A stretch of 64,000 bases of DNA from Saccharomycopsis malanga (lineage: Eukaryota > Ascomycota > Saccharomycetes > Ascoideales > Saccharomycopsidaceae). Shown piece after piece: positions 20,174 through 31,649 of the stretch. Position numbers and translations under genes: made by a program. The DNA is taken from contig CP025321.1 in NCBI GenBank assembly GCA_004014935.1, positions 124,001-188,000 of the forward strand. The letters run 5' to 3'. The notes below the pieces were generated by a model, which ran no database searches, was not told where the DNA came from, and saw only the letters and a list, made by a program, of their open reading frames with translations. Position 1 is the first letter of the stretch. Every line of letters starts with the position of its first letter.

Positions 20174-22171
20174 ATGATGTTCTCTATGAACAGTTATTCG
20201 AACAGCAATGCGAATGTCAGCCAATATTTTGAGCCACGGCCAGAAGCAAGTAATGGTGGCAAAGATGAAAGTTTATTGAATGGAGAGAATGACAAGCAAA
20301 AGAGGAAGAGAAAGTTTAACAATTTCAGTGCTAAAGGCTCGTTTTTTGATAACGGGGAGCCTGACAAATACAAGAGCATAATAAGTAACAGATCAAGGCT
20401 TATCAACAATCAGCCGTTGTATCAAAATGCAATAAATGATATAAATGTTAAAGACAAAATAGACAGTGGGTTGAGTTTCAAACAGAACAAGAGAAACGAG
20501 TCTTTGGATAAACAGTATATCACAACGAAGCAGAAAACTAAATTAGCGTCAAGTTTTCACCATATTTGCCATAAAGCTTGGAGTCAATTTAAAAACTCTG
20601 TAGATCTGTATTTCGCCAGTTATGAGAATGATGACGAGTATCGTAAGATGAGTGTGGAAGATCATACATTAAAACGCCATAAGGATAACACCTCCAAAAA
20701 ACATGATTCTTTAGCGGAGCTCATTGCTGGGTTAAAGAAGAATGATGCTATAAATAAAGGAACGAACACTGACTGTAACAATAAGGATGATGATGAAAAG
20801 GAGGAGGAGGTAGCCAATTTGTCAAATTTGTCTTTAGATAATAAAAATTATAATTTTGCCAATCAGTCAAATGACGAGTTTCGTGCAAATACCAGAAAAT
20901 CATTCAAACTCAACAGAGATTTGTTTTTCGAAGACGGTGTTTTCTCTAATAACCAAATTGAAACACGAAAAGATCTCAAAAACGATTCAATAGTCAACCG
21001 CCGCAATACTCTTTATGGAAGCGCTATAGTGAGAAAGAAGAAGTTTTACAATCGTCAGAGGACAAAAAGTAGTCTTCTTAATGATGAGCATGGCGGATTG
21101 AGAATTAGTCGGGCTGGTGAAACGAATAGTAGTCGAACTAGCGAATATCTGTTTAATCCAATATTGCCTCCTTCAATGAGCAACACAAGTATCTTGGATG
21201 ACAGGCTGACAAGTAGGATAAATCAAAGTTTTGATTCATCATTTGTGACTCTTGTTAATGAGCCAAGTAAGAGTCTGAATGATGATCTTGTAATCACGAA
21301 AATAAGAAATATCAAACAACCAATCAGTAAAACGTATCAGTTGCAAAATGCTATTGGAAACAACATTTCTCCATTAATGTTCCTTACTCCAAAGTTCAAG
21401 GAGTATAAGAAAATCATCGAGCAGAAGAAACGGTTGCAAGAGAAAATACACAGTTTGCGCGAGAAGAAAGAAAAAGTAGTCAAACCTTTAACTTCCGAAC
21501 AATTAAGTAAAGTGGATGCTATATGGAAATCATACAATCCAAACAAAGTTATCACTACGTTACATAACATTGACATTACTGTGAGCGATTTAGGCACTTT
21601 AAAAGACCGCCAATGGCTTAATGACAACATAATGGACTCATATCTATCTATGGTTGTCACTCGTTCCAACAAATCCACCCAGTTGCCTAAGGTGTTTGTT
21701 TTTACTACCCATTTCTTCACCACTTTGTCAAGCAAAGGTTACAATGGTGTGAGAAGATGGGCTAAAAGACAAAAGATTGATGTCACCAAACTTGATTATG
21801 TCTTCATTCCAATTAACGTCATGAACTCACATTGGTCAGTAGCTGTTATCAATAATAAGCAGCGCAAGTTTCAGTACTTTGACTCACTTCTGGGTACCGG
21901 AACCAGCATCCTTTCACATCTAAAACATTATATGGTGCAAGAGGCCTTGAGATTGTATCCTGATGGCCCACGTCAAAACTACGACGAATATCAATTTGTA
22001 TACAAAGAAGCATTTCCTGAACAACAAAACGGCTCCGACTGTGGTGTTTTCGCTTGCACAGGTATAAACTTTCTCAGTAGAGAGGCTCCTTTGAAATTTA
22101 GTCAGAACGACATGCGTGACATCCGGAGAAAGATGGTCTATGAAATTGTGACAAATACATTGTTAGATTAA
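20174..22171 (+). CDS. ULP1: SUMO protease Ulp1
   Basis: Ulp1 is the essential C48 cysteine protease that matures SUMO/Smt3 and removes it from substrates, tethered at nuclear pores. The 665-residue protein has a disordered basic N-terminal half and a coiled segment at about 415-435 (KIIEQKKRLQEKIHSLREKK). The protease domain runs from about 455 to the end. The catalytic triad is H553 (NSHWSVAVI), D570 (YFDSL) and C623 (QNGSDCGVF), with the oxyanion glutamine Q618. RQWLNDNIMDSYL near 480 is the usual SUMO-binding start of the fold. Yeast Ulp1 is about 621 residues. Codon 573 is CTG, discussed as evidence for the genetic code. Two adjacent ATGs (20174, 20177) could start it. Confidence 0.95.
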   Translation: MMFSMNSYSNSNANVSQYFEPRPEASNGGKDESLLNGENDKQKRKRKFNNFSAKGSFFDNGEPDKYKSIISNRSRLINNQPLYQNAINDINVKDKIDSGLSFKQNKRNESLDKQYITTKQKTKLASSFHHICHKAWSQFKNSVDLYFASYENDDEYRKMSVEDHTLKRHKDNTSKKHDSLAELIAGLKKNDAINKGTNTDCNNKDDDEKEEEVANLSNLSLDNKNYNFANQSNDEFRANTRKSFKLNRDLFFEDGVFSNNQIETRKDLKNDSIVNRRNTLYGSAIVRKKKFYNRQRTKSSLLNDEHGGLRISRAGETNSSRTSEYLFNPILPPSMSNTSILDDRLTSRINQSFDSSFVTLVNEPSKSLNDDLVITKIRNIKQPISKTYQLQNAIGNNISPLMFLTPKFKEYKKIIEQKKRLQEKIHSLREKKEKVVKPLTSEQLSKVDAIWKSYNPNKVITTLHNIDITVSDLGTLKDRQWLNDNIMDSYLSMVVTRSNKSTQLPKVFVFTTHFFTTLSSKGYNGVRRWAKRQKIDVTKLDYVFIPINVMNSHWSVAVINNKQRKFQYFDSLLGTGTSILSHLKHYMVQEALRLYPDGPRQNYDEYQFVYKEAFPEQQNGSDCGVFACTGINFLSREAPLKFSQNDMRDIRRKMVYEIVTNTLLD

Positions 22172-23385
22172 GTCTTTTTATTCTAATCTGTATAATTATT
22201 AATGTATAATATTATCAATTACATATAGTTTATGTGGTGTAGAGCCGTTTATGTATTTTTTTAGTATAATCCCATTTGGCCATTTATTTTATCTTGTAGC
22301 AGACTGCTAATATGTAGTTTATTTAACAAGAATGTAAATAAGTGGTCAGTTTTCTGCAAAAAAAAATGAGACCCTTCTCAAGTTCAAAGCTTTGCCCAAG
22401 ATATTTGCTTATTCGCTTTTGCTAAAAGCTGCAGTATCAAAAAGTAGCTATACCGAAGTTCAGTATACTTGAATTGCTCATATATCAGCATAATCTGAAA
22501 AGATTTACTGGGCTTCGCGTCTGTATCGACCAAGCTGATTGTATTAAACGGGGTATTAAAACTATATACGCCCAACTCTGGGTAATCTTCAACTTGACTC
22601 TTGTACCTACCTTATTATCTTTGTCTCATTGGACTCGCTGCTCATTGTTATGATGCATTCCTGATACTATTGCCATTGGTTAATAGTTACCTACCTAATC
22701 CTCACTTTCCAATACTTGGATGTACTGGCTTATTGGGTGTACCCAGAAGGCGATACGCTAATTATAACTCTTTTCAGGCTTTGCTTTAACTTCTCGTTAT
22801 CGCATATTTAAACGATATAGTAATTAACAATACTTCTAATAATGTTATATATACTACACATTTTTAGAGCAGTTTTTATGGCATATATACAATACACAAT
22901 ATGTCCTAATAACTGTACTTAAACTTGACTTTAACACCTAAAACTGGTTTCAGATAGCTGCGCTCTTAAAAATCAAACTTTGGATCAAATATATTAACCC
23001 AGTTTTGACTGTTTCAGGCTGTATAAATGCAGGAAAACTGAAAAAAAAAACCCCATAAATTTATTGTCCTTCAAAACATGAACAATATCAGCGTTCGAAA
23101 TTATTACAATATATCGTCCAATAAAATAAATGCGCGGTGTTGACAAAACATAAAGAATCAAAAGCGTAACGTAAACATAACATAATGAACAGATATTTAA
23201 ACTAATATTTTTTGAGCATAAAGTTGTATAGAACGAAACAAAAACCAAGTGAAGATGTGTATGAAAATGAGACTGAATTCCAGAACTCTTATAAAATATA
23301 CGGGAAGCAGAGAAAAAAAAAGAAGAAGTAAAGAAGAACTCTTGTACAATATAATAATGATGATACTTGTTTTGTCAAGATCGAG
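22172..23385. other. Convergent gap between ULP1 and Pumilio gene
   Basis: This 1.2-kb AT-rich stretch lies between two 3' ends. A locally more GC-rich part (about 22560-22790) has open frames on both strands, but none starts with an ATG in a sensible place or resembles a family I know. A-runs occur at 23041-23050 and 23312-23330. No repeat copy is found. Confidence 0.5.
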
Positions 23386-25857
23386 TCAAACACCCTGTTG
23401 AGCAAGTTCCTTTTTAGCCTCGATTTCGGCTTCTGCCAATCGTTGTTGGATCTTTCTAGCATAAGGGGTATTTTTAACAAAGGGCATCAAGGCTGCGATT
23501 TTGTTGATGGCAGTGATTCTCAAGTCTCCAGTGGCAACTTCTAAAGCAGTTTGGACCACGTAATTGCCGTAATGATCTTTTAAGACAGATTCCAAATTGT
23601 TAAAGTTAAGAATCTCTTCAACAAGAATATCTCTGAGCACTGGATCGTTCAAACATTTTAGGCATTTTTCCACGACATTGGAAGCAAACTTTTGTATGGA
23701 CAAGTCTTCCAATTTGCCTATGATTTGTTTTCCAATGATTTCAGCAAAATTTGGGTTTAACTCATGTTGTTTTCTTGGCAAAAGGTATTGAATGACATAA
23801 TTTCCAAATGGATCCTGCATCAACACCAAACCGTTGGATAAAATCTCATGACCAAGCTTCAAAAACTGTGCTTCATTGGACCGGTCTAAGCATTTCTGTA
23901 AGACACAACAACCATGACGGTGAGTAGCAACTTCAGAAATACTTTCACAGATACCGTCAATGATGAATTGGCAATTGATTGGATCAAACTTGTAAAGACA
24001 TTTCTGGATGACATGATTACCATTCAAATCTTTGATTAAACGCACAACATGATGGGCCAAGTTCTTGACCACGTAGTCCGTTTGTTCTTGAGTAGTAATA
24101 TATTCAATCATTTTTTGTAAAGCTCTAGTTCCATGTTGGTTCAATGAGATTTCATCAAATCTTCCACTACACAGTTTAATCAACTCAGTGCGTTGGACCA
24201 CGGTAAGATATTCAAATATCTTTTGAATCAAATAGTTTCCAAAAGGGTCAATTACCAAATCATAAATGTTAGGCTTCACCTGTTTGTAGATAGTAGCTAT
24301 TATTAACGGTTTTTCAGGAAAATCTTCTTCCAATTTCTTCTGAAGAAAACGACATCCATTTTGATCTGTACTGAGTTTCAAAATTTTGGATTCCAATTGA
24401 TCAAATGGAATGTTTTTGTACTTGTTGAAAATCTCCTTTTCAGTAGTTTTCTTGTCCTCCTTTTTAACATCCGACTTTCTTCTTCCATTAGAAGGTCTTT
24501 TCTCGTTCTTAGCAGGAGGGCTAGGGTTACTGTTGAAGCTGTTACCATTGGCAACAGATCCAATGACAGCAGCAGCAACAGCAGCAGTATTGTTAGCGAA
24601 AACATTATCATTATCAAGATACAAGCCGCCAAAATTGAGATCATCAATGTTCAAATTAGCAGCACGTTGAGTATAGTTATTATTAGAAGGTTGAACATTT
24701 GCACCATTAGTTCTAGCATAACCATTAACTAAACCATCAACATTAAGCAACTTGTAGTCATCCTTAAGATACATTTGCTGAGACAAATTGACAGACTGAC
24801 TCTTGAAATAATGATGTTTCGCATTCATTGACTGTTGCTGTTGCTGTTGATATGAAACAGAATTGGAAGGTTGATGATTAACTCTTTGATCAAGTCTTTG
24901 ATCAACCAAAGATTCATTTATGATCGCATTCTTCAAATCTTTGAAAGATCCAACAGAACGTAACTGAGGTGGAGGTTGAGCAGCACCGTTAGACCCATTG
25001 AACCGATAATCTTTGATTGCTCCTATAGATTGAGAGTATTGATGCTGGTTAACCGGTTGTTCTGTATACTGACCATTTATGGAATATTGATTCAATCTTC
25101 TATTTAGTTCATTATCATATTGCTCAGAGGTGGATTCTAATGGGAAATATTGATACTTGGTTGATAGAGAATTGTTTGGAAGAGGGTTATTTGACATGCT
25201 ATTTCCAAAAGGACTGTTTCCCATATTATTTCCAAGATTTGGCAAACTGATTATGGAAGATTTCCGTAATTCCTGATAATTTGGAGAACCATTATTCAAC
25301 TGCTTTGCTAAAAGATTATCATAATCCAAACTTTGTTCAGTGAAAACATGACCTAAATCATTATTCGACAGAGGCAAATAATTTGAAGGAGATGTAGATG
25401 GTTGAAAAGTTTGTTGCTTTTGAACATTAGAATCCGGTTGAATAGGATTAGACATTCTAAAATTGACAAATCCATTATTGAAACTATCATTGAATATAGA
25501 ATTTGAAGAAGAGATATTATTGTTATTATTAGCTTTACGGAAGCTTTCATTGGAGTTAGAATACCGAAGAGATTCGTTTGATCGGGCCATTCTTAAGGAG
25601 TCATTTGACCGAGCCATTCGTAACGATTCGTTTGAAGCAGCAAACCTAAGAGATTCATTGGACTGAGTTATTGAAGATGTGAGGGAAGGAATCGAACTGA
25701 CTGAACCACGGTGGCCAAAATTAAAAAGAGAGTTATTGGTTTGCAAAGGAGTGGCATTCATGTTCATGCCATTCATAGTATCAGCACTATTAGGGTTGTT
25801 AAGCAAATGATTCACCATAGTGGAACTATTGAGGTTGGAGAAAGGCTCGGAAAACAT
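23386..25857 (-). CDS. PUF4: Pumilio (PUF) RNA-binding protein, Puf4-like
   Basis: PUF proteins bind 3' UTRs through eight helical repeats, each reading one base, and recruit decay or repression factors. In this 823-residue protein the PUF domain fills the C-terminal third (about 490-810). Repeats are visible as DQNGCRFLQK, DPFGNYLIQK, NQHGTRALQK, DLNGNHVIQK, HRHGCCVLQK, DPFGNYVIQY, QKFASNVVEK and DHYGNYVVQT. A C-terminal domain and the NTPHGKRI-like NTPYARKI motif favour Puf4 over Mpt5, whose domain is central. The N-terminal half is Asn/Ser-rich with five tandem copies of a SNESLR-type unit at about 70-110. The ATG at 25857 is the first in frame; the frame is open upstream to a TTG. Paralogue assignment is from architecture and memory of sequence. 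Confidence 0.85.
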   Translation of the reverse strand: MFSEPFSNLNSSTMVNHLLNNPNSADTMNGMNMNATPLQTNNSLFNFGHRGSVSSIPSLTSSITQSNESLRFAASNESLRMARSNDSLRMARSNESLRYSNSNESFRKANNNNNISSSNSIFNDSFNNGFVNFRMSNPIQPDSNVQKQQTFQPSTSPSNYLPLSNNDLGHVFTEQSLDYDNLLAKQLNNGSPNYQELRKSSIISLPNLGNNMGNSPFGNSMSNNPLPNNSLSTKYQYFPLESTSEQYDNELNRRLNQYSINGQYTEQPVNQHQYSQSIGAIKDYRFNGSNGAAQPPPQLRSVGSFKDLKNAIINESLVDQRLDQRVNHQPSNSVSYQQQQQQSMNAKHHYFKSQSVNLSQQMYLKDDYKLLNVDGLVNGYARTNGANVQPSNNNYTQRAANLNIDDLNFGGLYLDNDNVFANNTAAVAAAVIGSVANGNSFNSNPSPPAKNEKRPSNGRRKSDVKKEDKKTTEKEIFNKYKNIPFDQLESKILKLSTDQNGCRFLQKKLEEDFPEKPLIIATIYKQVKPNIYDLVIDPFGNYLIQKIFEYLTVVQRTELIKLCSGRFDEISLNQHGTRALQKMIEYITTQEQTDYVVKNLAHHVVRLIKDLNGNHVIQKCLYKFDPINCQFIIDGICESISEVATHRHGCCVLQKCLDRSNEAQFLKLGHEILSNGLVLMQDPFGNYVIQYLLPRKQHELNPNFAEIIGKQIIGKLEDLSIQKFASNVVEKCLKCLNDPVLRDILVEEILNFNNLESVLKDHYGNYVVQTALEVATGDLRITAINKIAALMPFVKNTPYARKIQQRLAEAEIEAKKELAQQGV

Positions 25858-26535
25858 TTTAAACCTTGGAAAAATAAGATCTGAGACACTTTTTTTCGGC
25901 GAAAAAAAATTGATGAAAAGACCCAAGCAGAAAATTTAAACAGTGAAACTTATGAGAAAAGGGCAAATTATAGTATAGGAATATAATATAGGTGAAGGTT
26001 GTACAATATAAGGGGATGCCAGTTTTCAAATTTTTCAAAGATAAAGTAGTATCAAAAGTTAGTTAATGAAATATTTCAAACATAAATGGTTGGTGGGGGT
26101 AGAATAAATCGGTTTATTTTATATCAAATATATTGTATGGGTTGAGTGTCCGATGGATGAATAGTTGAAACCAGAAGGATGGCTGAGTGTTTGGTTGAAT
26201 AACAAGTTGAGTGATAATATAATACAAAATAAGTGAGAACGAAATAAGTGAGGGTTTCCTTTCTCTTTAGAACGACAAAGTCTAAAGAGAAGATTAGTTC
26301 ACGTGTAACTGATTGGTTAAATCACACAGTAAATGGAGAAAAAAAAAGCCTTTTGCAAAATTCAGTCAAAATGGCGGGATTAGTTAAGTATAATATACAA
26401 AGATATTCGAAATATATTAATAATAATAAATGATAATCTATGTATGTAATATTACGGCTGATTAGAGTGCAGATTATAATGTACCAAAAAAGAAAAATAA
26501 AAAAGCGAGAGAGAAAAAAAAAAGTAAAATATAAG
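25858..26535 (-). promoter_or_regulatory. ATG-poor long leader of the Pumilio gene
   Basis: Read on the minus strand, these 678 bases before the Pumilio ATG are rich in T and C, poor in G, and contain a single ATG. That ATG opens a six-codon uORF (26063-26083). The 452 bases from 26084 to 26535 have none. This pattern suggests a long 5' untranslated region scanned from far upstream. Confidence 0.5.
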
Positions 26536-29500
26536 CATGAGTGAGTGAGTGAGTGAGTGATCGAACAGGAAAATGAGTGAGGGTTGCATTCAACTAGTAC
26601 TCGTTTACATTTTTTGCTGCTATTTTTCACTTCTAACAAAAAAGACAATAGAGACATCTGCACATGTGCATGCATATTCACTCATGTCTCAGCATTGGAG
26701 CTTAATTTGGAGTCTCAGTTTCATCTCAGCAGGCTAATTCCATGCAGTTCCATGCGCGCAGACGCTTGTAGAAGCACGGTTCCACGACAGGCTCCACCGT
26801 AATTTGCCCCGTTCTTGTCCTTAAGCAACCTAATTGAATTATTCATTCAGCAATATAGTCTGGAACCGTATCAGCACATGCAAGGACATGTGGCAGCATG
26901 CGCTCTGCTGCGCATAATACTTGCATTATACGTAGCCCTACATTCATAGTGTATACATGCAATTTTTGCAGGGAAATCACATTGAATCACAGGCATACGG
27001 CACCTGCAATCTACTTAACAACTGGTAGCGAGCTTGGTGCCATGCAGGCCCTGTAATATATCTAGGCAATTTCTAGCGATACTCAGTAGCTATTAGCCAT
27101 TCTACAGAAAGCCTGGCCGAGTCAAAAAAGTTGCTGACTAAGAGCTGAATAATATTATGATAAATATATTATCATAATAGTGTGCAACTATGGAGTATGA
27201 TATGCCCAAGTTGTACCTTTTTAACACGCTCAACATACATTATTGATTTCTAAATTTTTAGCATATCAACATGTTGAAATGAGAGGCATTTGTAGTCTAC
27301 TTCTTTGAAAGTGGTTATAATTGTATAGAGGGGCAAACTCTGGCCACAGGTCTTGCTAAAGAATAGTTAGCTGCAAACCCTGGCACCATGGTGCTTCTGA
27401 TGGTTATTGTACAGGTGCATAGTCTATTTTCATCAAACTGTGCTCAAAAAAGTTTAGTACCGATCATTTAAGTAAACTTGTATTAAATGTAAATATTTGA
27501 CCATACTAATTACTATGGTCAACCCGGCCTGTGATTGGGCATCTGTTTTACAAAATAAGTTTCAACCTTCTGTTTTCAAAGGCCGAGTTCTGTTGAACTT
27601 TACATTAAATATCTTATACACTTATGAATGCTATTTTCAGAGGCTTACCATATAAAAGACAGGTTTATATACGAGATGACTTTAAATGGACATGGCCCCA
27701 TGTCTCAAATGGCAGGTTTCTCAGGGTGAGACATGCATACAGCCTATAATGTTCAAGAATCTTTTGTATAAAATTGATCTACGCAGAGAAATTGAAAAGC
27801 TAACAGCATGAGACATAATATTAATCGACGCAACCGCAAATCGCCAATCTGATCTTTTTTCTGGCACCACCATTCGTCAGCATCTTGAAGAGACGATTGG
27901 CAGTGTATTTCTTTCTTTATATGTTTCATTTGATGGGCAGAATTGGCCAAAGCTATTGGTAATCGGCTAGAATTGCAACTTGTAACGCAGAATGTAATTA
28001 TAGTGCTTAACAAGAGCAATTTTACGTTTTCTTTGTTCTGTCCAATACTTAAACACACAACCTGGGAGAGATCGCCGTTTGGTGATCTTTTTACCTATTT
28101 TTTCATATAACAGAAAGTACACTTTCTGCTATATAAGACGGCTGTCAAAGACAAACAGTCTTACTTTTGTATCTCATCGGAAAACAGGTTTCCTTACAGT
28201 AGTTTTGTAGCAAAATGAATTTTCAGAATGAGATGGTGAATGTTTGCCAACCCTGCCACTCAAAATGAATTAATACAGGCACGTCCAAGGCTTGTTTGGT
28301 GAAACTGAGTAATGATTGTTACCTGAACACAACTAAAAGCATGTTTTCTACGTCACCCCAACCGCACTTCATCAATCAGTCAAATGTCGATATAATGAAC
28401 TCTTTTAATTGTCCATTACATCACGTTATTACAATATTACTTTACGAACTTGCAAGTCTAACGCATCAATAAAAATCTTTTCAGACACCATTGCTTTGAT
28501 GATGTCTAGCATTTCTACAATGTCTTGGTTTGCAAAATGTTATTTCTCCTCTTTCTGGGATTGATTTTTCCAGTATACCATGGGCCGAAACTTTTCATAG
28601 TCTAAGCCCTTTGACCAAACCTCATTGTTTCTGTACATTGTAAGGCTTGCAAATCCCACCTTACAGGTTCGTGTATTCCCTGGACAACTCGTAACTGTAG
28701 CGGATCTTGATGTCTAAGACATTTGAAAAGTCTTACGCCAACTGCTGTTATTGCATGCAAATGTTTTCTTTTCACAACCATAATTTGCACGTTAGTTCAT
28801 TTATTAAGCCCAATAAGCTTCAATCAAAGGTTAAGAATTGTAGAACAGTAGAGAGATGACAGGTAAATCCAATTTGATGTTGTTATTCTTCTGAGACCTA
28901 ACCGCAATTCTACATGGAAACTATTCTGTTTAAAATGTCTGATATCGGCAAACACTTCTCCATCACACTAAGATTGAGTTTATTAGCTCTACATTATTTG
29001 ACAACAATACATACACTAGCAAGAGGGTGCAATGCCATCAATCATTTTCCAAGACATTTTCCAATAAAGCCTTAGTAACATGTGTCTGTCTCATGCCATT
29101 CATATACGCAGCAAGTATTCAGTTCACAATTCAGCTCCAGGTTTTAGTCTTGAACGTCTCATAACGGAATTAAGAAGTGAAAATCTCAAAATGTAGAGGG
29201 GCAAAACTCAAGGTGATAGATAAGTCTATCTCTTTTGCTATTTTACCGTTGATTCTTCTCTTACGAATCATGGTCCGCATTCAAATTTTACAACCAATTA
29301 ACTCCAGAATTAATCTTTCGGACAATATCATAGTTGGCATTTCAACCGCAGATCTTCCTTGTTGATCCTTCTCAGCACAAACTACAGTACGTTTATGTAT
29401 ATACCTCTTTTGACACTATTGTCCCGTTCTGCCAACAGAACCAACTAAATTACCTGTCTGATGGCTCGTGTGGTAGCAAACAGTGTTAATTAGCCAATAC

Positions 29501-31649
29501 AATTATAAATCAATCAATGTAGGAACTAAGACTTGTGTCTGACAAACCCCCAGTTAATCAAGCTTTGTAAAACATTAATATTGAGCATAAATTTGCACAT
29601 ATGTTGGGATTATTTGCCCCCTTCTCGCCACTTTCAGATGGATTTTAAACTTTCCAACCCAATTTGGTCTGTTTTGTCCAGATCCAGCACTGTAATCTTA
29701 ATTACTATACAAAAAAGGTTTTCTTCTTGTTATTGTTAATCCTTCTTTGCCCAGAGATCATATTGGATATTTCTTAACGGTAGCCAATACTCGTATTGCT
29801 TTTATATCAATGTGTAAACGCTACTGTTCTTAACTTTCTATAGTTTTGTATGTTATATGAAAAGGTGCCTCTCATAAAATGGCCCGGTCTAGAACAAGGT
29901 GTCAAAACCATCTACTTAAATACAATACCCCAATAACTGCGCAAAAGACAAGATACCAGACAGCATAGCTTACAAGATGAGAAAGCTTTAGCGACAAACA
30001 ATGAATATATCTCTATAAATGAAGTATAGTTTAATCCTAGCTCTAGCAAAAATTGAAAAACACAACCCCTTTGATGAGGCATTTTTGAAAGGGCTAAACT
30101 AACTTCTAAAGTACTGTAAAGAGTTGTGTTTTAGCGAATCTAAAGTCAGGTGGAACCGTAAACAAAATAACCCTGGTCATGTTCGGATTTAAATATACCT
30201 TTGGAAAAGAACGTATTCCTGGAAAGGAAAAAACAAAAAGAATACAGAAAAATGTTATCTACCATGCTAGGTTCTTTAAATGTCCTTATAGGCGATCCTT
30301 CTTTTCAATCCCTGCCTTGAGGCATAACTTCTGTCAATCAAGTTTGAAACGGCACCAAGCATTGTTTCCGTCAGTTGTGAACAAACTAACAGATGTAAAA
30401 TAACTTACAAGTCAGGATAACAAGCATTACCTTTCTATCTAAGCATGTTTCGTATACAATATTACTTCTTGGTCAACAATACTCTTCGTGTTTATTAATA
30501 AACATCGATTGATAAATTCGACCGCTAGTTGTTGCTCTTAGCTGAAAAGCTGTATTAGGTATCTCTTCTGTTCAAAGGACTTTTGAACATTAACAACAAG
30601 GAGAAACTTCTCTACAAATTTATATGTATGAGAAACATTTTACCTTCTAGCCACGTCTATAACGCTGGCTTTACAACTTTTCTCTGATTACCATATTGGG
30701 CCGTATCTTTTCGGTTGGCTGTGTAAACGAAACAAATATAATGGTGGAAAGTTCCATGTGCACAAGTTAAATTAATCCTAGAAACAGGCATGAATTGCGA
30801 GATGGACAGGATAACAATATTGGCGTACATGTGTGAATAAGTTTTTAGCAAAATTTCCTTCTTGTTTCCGTTCTGACTACCACAGGGTGTTGTTTAGTTT
30901 CCATTACTGGCATTATCTGTTTACATTCAGGCAATCAATGGAAAATCTTGCCTTGACAAATGACAGCGTACCGTTTCATCTGTCCGGTTATTTATCTTTC
31001 AACACTGATGGTAAAATGATTGATACTTACAGGGAATATTTCAAGTTGAATCGAAGCGGCATACATGATGAAAATACGACTACGAGATGATTATTGCAAC
31101 TGCCAAGAATGACTGTTTTCTCTAGTATTTTAGATCTACAGGCTGAAAATTTAGCAATTTGAAGATCTGCATGTTGGAATTGGCTATGAACCAGCCAGAC
31201 CTTTTATTCTGAAATAAATGGCAAATGTTATACATACAATCATATATTCTGGTCACATGTTGATAAGCATACTGCATTATGAGGCCACAGGGTTATTCTA
31301 AACCAGAAGATATACTAAATTAAACATTTCGTACTGGCAAAAACTCCTGGAAACGAAAAATACACGTTCAGAAATCATCTACTGTAAGAGAATTTACATT
31401 ATCCTCGTAGTTGAGCACCTCCTTATAATACTCGAAATACTATAGAGATTAGGCATGCATGTGCAGATTTGGATTCCCATCATCGCATATAGCACCGGCG
31501 GAATGGTGTATGCAGGGTAACAAGAAGTGTGGCTCATAATAAGGCATCCGAGTTTATATGCATGCAAGTAAGGAGGTTGGTATATGATAGGTCGGTGATT
31601 GTAAGATGAGGGTTGTAAGATATATGTTGTAAGAATTGAGAAATCAATA
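26536..31649. other. 5.1-kb gene-free region, candidate centromere or relic zone
   Basis: No frame over about 100 codons and no known domain is found. A (TGAG)n tetranucleotide tract lies at 26538-26560. TGCACATGTGCA is a 12-bp palindrome at 26659-26670. Three strong inverted repeats occur: 27153-27179 (11-bp arms), 27497-27522 (9-bp arms) and 28111-28128 (8-bp arms, extending imperfectly), the last next to a TATATAAG box. Short open stretches such as 28215-28268, 30179-30403 and 30833-31090 look like chance or eroded coding sequence; 30179-30403 has a weak zinc-finger flavour. The last few hundred bases are presumably the promoter of the MFS gene at 31650. Confidence 0.5.

Noticed and set aside
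22560-22790. More GC-rich open stretch between ULP1 and the Pumilio gene
   Set aside because: No usable ATG, no domain, and frames open on both strands. It may be chance or an old relic, with nothing to support a gene.
27110-27140. TGGCCGAGTC, an A-box-like sequence of serine/leucine tRNAs
   Set aside because: No B-box or T-arm follows and no acceptor stem can be formed.
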